Shown here: in pieces, positions 58,736-64,000 of the stretch | Layout of the letters: each line of letters opens with the position of its first letter | Numbering within the stretch: the first letter of the stretch is position 1 | NCBI RefSeq assembly: GCF_000368925.1 | Contig: NZ_KB849755.1 | Span: 62,001 to 126,000, forward strand | Length of the DNA stretch: 64,000 bases | Reading direction: 5' to 3' | From: Acinetobacter bereziniae LMG 1003 = CIP 70.12 | GTDB lineage: Bacteria; Pseudomonadota; Gammaproteobacteria; Pseudomonadales; Moraxellaceae | Made by a program: the position numbers and the translations under genes | Notes under the pieces: model-generated | The model's input: only the letters and a program-made list of their open reading frames with translations | Databases searched by the model: none | Told to the model about the DNA's origin: nothing

Positions 58736-58825
58736 GAGTATTCCAATATTATATTTCGTAAGGATTCTAACTGAAATTGTGAAATGAATGAACGAGCAAT
58801 CACTGATAATTTAATTTTATTTCAT

Positions 58826-58852
58826 AAAAAACGCGCCACGAGGGCGCGCTTT
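58826..58852 (-). terminator. Rho-independent terminator after hupB
   Basis: Minus-strand stem GCGCGCC / GGCGCG followed by six T, 14 bp past the hupB stop. It separates hupB from ppiD. Confidence 0.85.
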
Positions 58853-58865
58853 CGATAAGCTCAGA

Positions 58866-59138
58866 TTAAGCTACTGAGTCTTTTAAGCCTTTACCAGCTT
58901 TAAAGCTAGGTACTTTGCTTGCTTTAATCTGAAGCTCTTCACCAGTTTTAGGGTTACGACCAGTACGTGCAGCACGGTCTTTAACACTAAAAGTACCAAA
59001 GCCTACTAAAGTCACTGTGTCGCCTTTTTTAAGCGCTTCACCAATTGAAGCAATAGTCGCATCTAATGCTTTACCTGCATCAGACTTTGACAATCCCCCT
59101 TTTTCTGCAATCGCATCGATTAATTCTGATTTATTCAT
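58866..59138 (-). CDS. hupB: DNA-binding protein HU
   Basis: 90 aa. NKSELIDAIAEKGGLSKSDA, then GFGTFSVKDRAARTGRNPKT and VPSFKAGKGLKD are the HU signature, with the beta-arm RTGRNPKTGE. Nucleoid protein that bends DNA; used by many integrases and replication systems, including prophages. Confidence 0.95.
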   Translation of the reverse strand: MNKSELIDAIAEKGGLSKSDAGKALDATIASIGEALKKGDTVTLVGFGTFSVKDRAARTGRNPKTGEELQIKASKVPSFKAGKGLKDSVA

Positions 59139-59303
59139 GAAGATTACGTCCTCTTATTTCGTTTGTTTAAGTTCCAAGGCTGTAGATCAAAGGCCATGAC
59201 GACTTTATAGCAATGCTTTGGGGGGAAACGCAAGACTCCAAACACGCTTTTCTCAAAAATTACGACTAAAAATGAGTTTTTTTTTTGATTCACCCCAATT
59301 ATT

Positions 59304-59771
59304 TCATTTTTTGAGCAACTGCTCTCGTAAGTTTTGGTTCTCTTCTACTAAGGCATCCACCTTGTGATGTAATTGCATTATTAAGTTCTCTAGGTGCTGA
59401 AGATCCTTTGCAGTGACCAAACCAATTCGATTAAGCGAATGATTTACGCCATGATCGAGAAGCTTTTCTACCTTGTCCTTAGTTTCTGTGACAGACTCTT
59501 TAGTTTTCTCCGACACTTTGTTCACTGTTTGATCAGCAACTTCAACCGTTTTTGATTCAAGCTCTTCTCCAACTTTGACTAAAGAGTCAAATAACTTATT
59601 GCCTTCTTCTTCAGCACGCGAAAAAGCCCCCAACCCGGCCAACCAAATCTGTTTTGTATATTTTCTAAAATCCAATGCTGATTTTTTATGATGTCTAGGT
59701 TTTGTATGTGATACATGCTGTTCATTTTGGTCTTCCTGAAGACCGAATTGTTCTTTATTGCTCTTTTTCAT
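59304..59771 (-). CDS. Phasin / polyhydroxyalkanoate granule-associated-like protein
   Basis: 155 aa from the ATG at 59771 (GGAG upstream). DFRKYTKQIWLAGLGAFSRAEEEGNKLFDSLVKVGEE is the conserved start of PF05597 granule proteins (segment split here for length), followed by a Lys/Glu/Thr coiled coil and a C-terminal helix LQHLENLIMQLHHKVDALVE. Binds PHA granules or acts as a general helical chaperone. No pha genes are in the window, so the PHA role is only inferred. Confidence 0.75.
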   Translation of the reverse strand: MKKSNKEQFGLQEDQNEQHVSHTKPRHHKKSALDFRKYTKQIWLAGLGAFSRAEEEGNKLFDSLVKVGEELESKTVEVADQTVNKVSEKTKESVTETKDKVEKLLDHGVNHSLNRIGLVTAKDLQHLENLIMQLHHKVDALVEENQNLREQLLKK

Positions 59772-60053
59772 ATCCTGCTCCATTTGCCCAAAACTCCAGC
59801 TTTTAATGACCTATATGACCAAATTATGTAGAAAATATATCTATAATATCAAATAAAACTATTGAACCTTTTGCTAAACTGTTCTACAAAAGCAAAGTAA
59901 TTGTTTAATGTTAAGGAACACTTGCCAATTCAACAATGGTCATTCAATTATTTTTTTTATATGATTGTTGAAATAATGTGTTTCATATCACAGATGAAAT
60001 TGTTTCAAAGTTATTTTAGAGATCGGATTCTCAATTTGTTATAGGAATGTTTT

Positions 60054-60707
60054 ATGAATGAATCGCAACAAAAGCAAGGTCACTCTCGTTTGTTGCTAAA
60101 CATTGTCATGATTATCTTGGAAACCATTTATTCTTTTGTATTAAAACATGATCGTGTTGTTCGCTTACAAGCTAAAAAATTTGTCGAACAGCAAATGACC
60201 ATCAAGATAAATAGTTACATTCCTTATTTTGATTTCTATATTCAATTTACAGACCGTGGCATTTTGTTTGACTTGCAAGCGCCAGAAAAACCTGTCGATC
60301 TTTCTGTGAGTAGCACATTAATTGATTTAATTCAGATTTTTGTTTTTGCCAATCGCCGTAGTATGAAAAAAATGCGTTTGGAAGGTAGTGATATGGTGAA
60401 AGATCAATTTCGTGATCTGGTCATTCATTTAACTGCACCCAAACTCTTGTCCGATTGGAAACAGTGGTTAACTCATCCTGATGATGACAGTCAGACACGT
60501 GCATCAAAAAAACGTATTGCACCCTTACTTGAAAAAATTGATCAGCAACGCTCAAAGATCAACACCCTTCAGGTTGAGGTGAAGCAATATCAAAATCGAG
60601 TTCGACGTCTGCAGCAAAATCAACAGCGTTTATATACGGCTTTAGGTGTAATAGGCTTTCTATTTGTTGCACTAATCATGTATAATTTATGGCAAATATT
60701 CATGTAA
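60054..60707 (+). CDS. Tail-anchored protein of unknown function
   Basis: 217 aa. N-terminal hydrophobic stretch (RLLLNIVMIILETIYSFVL), a beta domain of about 60-140 (INSYIPYFDFYIQFTDRGIL), a coiled coil (IDQQRSKINTLQVEVKQYQN) and a C-terminal membrane helix (LYTALGVIGFLFVALIMYNL). It precedes the isc promoter region by about 45 bp. No family recognised; conserved in Acinetobacter by impression only. Confidence 0.6.
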   Translation: MNESQQKQGHSRLLLNIVMIILETIYSFVLKHDRVVRLQAKKFVEQQMTIKINSYIPYFDFYIQFTDRGILFDLQAPEKPVDLSVSSTLIDLIQIFVFANRRSMKKMRLEGSDMVKDQFRDLVIHLTAPKLLSDWKQWLTHPDDDSQTRASKKRIAPLLEKIDQQRSKINTLQVEVKQYQNRVRRLQQNQQRLYTALGVIGFLFVALIMYNLWQIFM

Positions 60708-60751
60708 AATATTTTATTAGATTTCATCCTTATAACAATAATAATTAATTC

Positions 60752-60814
60752 TGACTAATTTAGTCAGAATTAATCTTAAAAATACTTGACTAATTTAGTC
60801 AGGATTCATAAAAT
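60752..60814 (+). promoter_or_regulatory. iscR promoter with two tandem type-1 IscR sites
   Basis: TGACTAATTTAGTCA occurs twice, at 60752-60766 and 60787-60801 (35 bp apart). The second contains the -35 box TTGACT (60786-60791), followed by a 17-bp spacer and TAAAAT (60809-60814). Holo-IscR bound here should repress the operon. Confidence 0.85.
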
Positions 60815-60848
60815 TCATACATCTAGTCTAAAACATGTGTATCGAATC

Positions 60849-61322
60849 ATGCGCCTAACTACTCGCGGTCGCTATGCAGTGACTGCACTACTCGACCTAG
60901 CATTGCAGCCTACTGAACAAACGATTACGCTTGCAGAAATTGCAGCCCGCCAAACGATCTCTGTCGCTTATCTTGAACAATTGTTCGCTAAATTAAAGCG
61001 TCATGGCTTAGTTTCAAGTGTTCGTGGCGCGAATGGTGGCTATCACTTAGCGCGTCATGCTGAAGAAATTACTGTCTTAGAAATTATTGAAGCTGTAAAT
61101 GAAACTGTGGATGCAACTCGTTGTGATCATAAAGGCAATTGCCAAAATGGTGCGATGTGTTTAACTCACGATTTATGGCAAGAACTCTCTCTCCATATTG
61201 CCGATTATTTAGCTAAAATCACCCTTGCCGATTTAGTCGCACGCGACAATGTACAAACCGTTGCGGTTCGCCAAAATTCAGCACCACATGATTCAGCCCT
61301 TTTATCGGTTACAGGTATTTGA
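60849..61322 (+). CDS. iscR: Iron-sulfur cluster regulator IscR
   Basis: 157 aa from the ATG at 60849. Rrf2 winged helix (RLTTRGRYAVTALLDLAL, VAYLEQLFAKLKRHGLVSSV, RGANGGY) and the [2Fe-2S] ligands Cys92, Cys98, Cys104 and His107. It senses cluster supply and controls isc and related genes through the sites upstream. Confidence 0.95.
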   Translation: MRLTTRGRYAVTALLDLALQPTEQTITLAEIAARQTISVAYLEQLFAKLKRHGLVSSVRGANGGYHLARHAEEITVLEIIEAVNETVDATRCDHKGNCQNGAMCLTHDLWQELSLHIADYLAKITLADLVARDNVQTVAVRQNSAPHDSALLSVTGI

Positions 61323-61323
61323 C

Positions 61324-62541
61324 ATGAAACGTCCGATTTATCTTGACTATGCAGCAACTACGCCTGTTGATCCTCAAGTAGCAGAACGCATGATGGAGTG
61401 TTTAACCTTTGATGGTACCTTCGGAAATGCAGCTTCTCGCTCTCATGCTTATGGATGGCAAGCTGAAGAAAAAGTTGAATATGCACGTGAACAAGTCGCA
61501 AATTTAGTTAAAGCTGATCCACGAGAAATCGTATGGACATCAGGTGCTACTGAATCTGATAACCTTGCGCTAAAAGGTATTGCTCAATTTTATGGTTCGA
61601 AAGGCAAGCATATCATTACCAGTAAAATTGAACATAAAGCAATTTTAGATACCTGCCGTGAATTGGAAGAAGAAGGTTTTGAGATTACTTATCTTGAACC
61701 AGAACCTAGAACAGGTTTAATTACGCCAGAAATGGTTCAAGCTGCACTTCGTCCAGACACCATTCTTGTTTCATTAATGATGGTGAATAATGAAATCGGT
61801 ACAGTAACTGATGTTGCTGCGATTGGTGAACTTACTCGCGCCAACAAAACCTACTTCCATGTAGATGCTGCGCAAGCTGCTGGTAAAGTTGAAATTGATC
61901 TTTCAACCATGAAAGTAGACTTGATGAGCTTCTCTGGTCATAAAGTTTATGGACCTAAAGGCATCGGCGCATTATTTGTACGTCGTAGCCCTCGCGTACG
62001 TCTTAAAGCACAAATTCACGGTGGTGGTCATGAACGTGGTATGCGTTCAGGCACACTTGCTACTCACCAGATTGTAGGTATGGGTGAAGCATTTGAACTT
62101 GCAGGTAAAAACTTACATGCAGAACAAGCGCGCTTACGTGTACTTCGTGACAAGCTTTGGAATGGTTTACAAGATTTAGAACAAGTGTTCTTAAATGGTC
62201 ACCCTGAATATAACGTTGCAAACTACTTAAATGTAAGTTTCAACTTTGTTGAAGGCGAATCATTGATGATGGCATTGAAAGATGTTGCGGTTTCATCAGG
62301 TTCAGCATGTACATCTGCAACACTTGAACCATCTTATGTGCTTCGCGCACTTGGTCTTTCTGATGAGTTGGCGCATAGCTCAATTCGTTTCAGCTTCGGT
62401 CATTATACGACTGAAGAAGACATTGACCATGTGATTAAAATTTCTAAAGCTGCTGTAGAGAAATTACGTGAACTTTCTCCGCTTTGGGATATGTACAAAG
62501 AAGGTATCGACTTAAATTCAGTTGAATGGGCTGAACACTAA
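61324..62541 (+). CDS. iscS: Cysteine desulfurase IscS
   Basis: 405 aa from the ATG at 61324, one base after the iscR stop. PLP lysine Lys207 in SFSGHKVYGPKG, catalytic Cys329 in SSGSACTSA, and the start MKRPIYLDYAATTPVDP. It makes persulfide for IscU, TusA and other acceptors, which links it to the tus genes in this window. Confidence 0.97.
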   Translation: MKRPIYLDYAATTPVDPQVAERMMECLTFDGTFGNAASRSHAYGWQAEEKVEYAREQVANLVKADPREIVWTSGATESDNLALKGIAQFYGSKGKHIITSKIEHKAILDTCRELEEEGFEITYLEPEPRTGLITPEMVQAALRPDTILVSLMMVNNEIGTVTDVAAIGELTRANKTYFHVDAAQAAGKVEIDLSTMKVDLMSFSGHKVYGPKGIGALFVRRSPRVRLKAQIHGGGHERGMRSGTLATHQIVGMGEAFELAGKNLHAEQARLRVLRDKLWNGLQDLEQVFLNGHPEYNVANYLNVSFNFVEGESLMMALKDVAVSSGSACTSATLEPSYVLRALGLSDELAHSSIRFSFGHYTTEEDIDHVIKISKAAVEKLRELSPLWDMYKEGIDLNSVEWAEH

Positions 62542-62649
62542 GTTTCTAAAATCAAACACGGCATTTTATTGAAAATCAGTGAAATGCCACCATATTAGAC
62601 TGTAGCAATACATATTATTAACGCTGACCCCGAGGTTTGGAGAAGCATC

Positions 62650-63036
62650 ATGGCTTATAGTGAAAAAGTAATTGATCATTACGAAAACCCTCGTAATGTT
62701 GGTGTTTTGGATAAAAATGCAGAAAATGTTGGTACAGGTATGGTGGGTGCACCTGCATGTGGCGATGTGATGCGTTTACAGATCCAAGTAAATGACAATG
62801 GTGTGATCGAAGAAGCACGCTTTAAGACTTATGGTTGTGGCTCTGCAATTGCATCCAGCTCATTAGTCACCGAATGGTTAAAAGGTAAAACTTTAGACGA
62901 AGCACAAGCGATTAAAAATATTGATATCGCAACTGAACTTGCTCTTCCTCCTGTAAAAGTGCACTGTTCTGTACTTGCAGAAGATGCAATCAAAGCTGCT
63001 GTTGAAGATTACCGTAACAAGAAAACTAAAGCTTAA
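62650..63036 (+). CDS. iscU: Iron-sulfur cluster scaffold IscU
   Basis: 128 aa. Cluster ligands Cys37 (GAPACGD), Cys63 (YGCGSA) and Cys106 (KVHCSV), and the HscA-binding LPPVK at 99-103. Third gene of the operon, start with GGAG upstream. Confidence 0.97.
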   Translation: MAYSEKVIDHYENPRNVGVLDKNAENVGTGMVGAPACGDVMRLQIQVNDNGVIEEARFKTYGCGSAIASSSLVTEWLKGKTLDEAQAIKNIDIATELALPPVKVHCSVLAEDAIKAAVEDYRNKKTKA

Positions 63037-63081
63037 TATCTGTTGTTTAAGTTTTACAGATAATTTTTTAATGGAGTTTTC

Positions 63082-63402
63082 ATGATCAATTTAACTGAAA
63101 ATGCTGCAACTCATATCAGCAATTACTTAAAGAATCGCGGTAAGGGTGAAGGTATTCGTCTTGGTGTGAAAACTTCAGGCTGTTCTGGTTTGGCATATGT
63201 ACTTGAGTTTGTTGATGATATCGATGAACACGATCAAATTTTTGAACAGTTTGGTGTTAAAGTTTTTGTAGACCCTAAAAGCTTGGTGTATCTCGATGGC
63301 ATGGAAATGGACTATGTAAAAAATGGTCTAAATGAAGGTTTCGAGTTTAATAACCCCAATAAAAAAGGTGAATGTGGTTGTGGTGAATCTTTCACTGTAT
63401 AA
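63082..63402 (+). CDS. iscA: Iron-sulfur cluster carrier IscA
   Basis: 106 aa. A-type carrier with Cys34 (TSGCSG), Cys98 and Cys100 (GECGCGESF). It delivers clusters to target proteins. ATG with TGGAG upstream. Confidence 0.95.
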   Translation: MINLTENAATHISNYLKNRGKGEGIRLGVKTSGCSGLAYVLEFVDDIDEHDQIFEQFGVKVFVDPKSLVYLDGMEMDYVKNGLNEGFEFNNPNKKGECGCGESFTV

Positions 63403-63423
63403 TCACCCTGCACTTTTTTCATG

Positions 63424-63450
63424 TTAAAACAGTGTCTTGCACTGTTTTAA
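63424..63450 (+). terminator. Hairpin between iscA and hscB
   Basis: TTAAAACAGTG / CACTGTTTTAA with a 5-nt loop, ending in TTTTAATC. It may lower expression of hscB and following genes or be an RNA-processing structure. Confidence 0.6.
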
Positions 63451-63502
63451 TCATATTTAATTACCCTGTTTTCTTGTAAAACATCGTGGATGAGTATCTC
63501 CC

Positions 63503-64000
63503 ATGAGTCATTTTGAGTTGTTCGATCTCCCTGAAGCACTCGATATTGATTTAGCAACATTAAAAGCTAATTTCTTAAACTTGCAACAGCAATATCATCC
63601 TGATAAATCGGATGATAAAGACAAAGCTTTAATTAAATCGAGTGAGATTAATCAAGCGTATAAAGCCCTATCTCATGTAGATAGCCGTGCAGCATATTTA
63701 CTTTCACTCAAAAAGCAAGATCATCATTTAGATCAATCCATTAATGATTTTGAATTTTTGCAGTCTGCCCTCGAAATTCGTGAGCAACTCGATGAAGCAA
63801 CCAATACAGAACAGTTGCATTCTCTCAAAAAAGAAGTGCAACAATGGATCGATGGCTTAGTTCGTGAATTCAAAATTGATTTTGATGAAGAAGACTGGGC
63901 TGAAGCACGTGATACTGTACGAAAATTGCGTTTTTTCCAAAAAGTCATGAATGATATTGATAAAGCCGAAGATCAACTTCTTGATGATGAAGATTTTAGC
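63503..64000 (+). CDS. hscB: Fe-S cluster co-chaperone HscB, 3' end beyond the window
   Basis: 166 codons visible without stop; family length is about 170. J-domain with HPD motif (QQQYHPDKSDDKDKAL) near residue 32-34 and a C-terminal helical domain that binds IscU (EVQQWIDGLVREFKIDF). It brings IscU to the HscA chaperone. ATG at 63503. Confidence 0.9.
   Translation, partial: MSHFELFDLPEALDIDLATLKANFLNLQQQYHPDKSDDKDKALIKSSEINQAYKALSHVDSRAAYLLSLKKQDHHLDQSINDFEFLQSALEIREQLDEATNTEQLHSLKKEVQQWIDGLVREFKIDFDEEDWAEARDTVRKLRFFQKVMNDIDKAEDQLLDDEDFS

Noticed and set aside
61249..61323. Longer iscS start
   Set aside because: It would overlap iscR in another frame; the ATG at 61324 gives the standard IscS N-terminus MKRPIYLDYAATTP.

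Overview
The window is a low-GC gammaproteobacterial chromosome segment that looks like Acinetobacter. Three things point there: the divergent alkane hydroxylase pair alkM/alkR, a UmuDAb-type palindrome in front of umuDC, and the chromosomal gene sets tusDCBE, ppiD, hupB and iscRSUA-hscB with their usual sequences. The species cannot be fixed from the sequence alone. No tRNA, rRNA or CRISPR array was seen.

Layout. Positions 1-8000 are an accessory region. It holds the end of an SRAP-domain gene, the SOS mutagenesis pair umuD-umuC, a glycine-zipper protein, an apparently intact IS3-family element (3429-4700), a cold-shock protein, several small unknown genes and at least one gene remnant. Positions about 8.0-50.1 kb are a near-complete, apparently intact siphovirus-type prophage. 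Its late genes read leftward (minus strand). From right to left they are DUF2280 small terminase, PBSX-type large terminase, Mu gp29-like portal, MuF-like protein, protease/scaffold, decoration protein, lambda E-like major capsid, connectors, tail tube, tape measure, tail tip and fibre proteins, holin and a holin-lysin fusion. The early region has CI and Cro-like regulators around a divergent operator region at 41.9 kb. A leftward early operon runs CII-like, replication initiator, C5-methyltransferase, nuclease and a Q-like protein. A second, rightward early operon starts from a promoter at 44.85 kb with the same operator sequence, and carries an annealing-type recombination protein, an HNH nuclease, a putative excisionase and, convergent with it, the tyrosine integrase. 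The right prophage end lies between 50,066 and 50,343, just upstream of tusD. The left end is not resolved and could be near 8.0 kb or further left, even beyond umuDC. Positions 50.3-64 kb are host genes: tusDCBE, a putative T6SS-associated metalloprotease effector, an HxlR regulator, alkM/alkR, ppiD, hupB, a phasin-like gene, a tail-anchored unknown protein, and the isc iron-sulfur operon behind two tandem IscR type-1 sites.

Most interesting points. (1) A cluster of small phage genes between the Q-like gene and the terminase includes a protein with the start, Tyr11 and Lys26 expected of the anti-CBASS sponge Acb2, and a Lar-family restriction alleviation protein. With an orphan C5-methyltransferase further upstream this looks like a counter-defence region, and its unknown small neighbours are candidates for similar roles. 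(2) The lysogeny operon after the cI repressor carries a GAF-GGDEF diguanylate cyclase with an intact inhibitory site, so a lysogen may change host c-di-GMP. (3) Seven degenerate palindromic iterons, spaced in multiples of 6 bp, lie inside the replication initiator gene, as in the lambda O origin. (4) Two very short hydrophobic proteins are encoded on the plus strand inside the minus-strand late region, with hairpins that could fit a type I toxin-antitoxin arrangement. (5) About a dozen strong minus-strand terminators punctuate the late region, implying processive antitermination. (6) The lysin has a membrane holin-like domain fused to its N-terminus.
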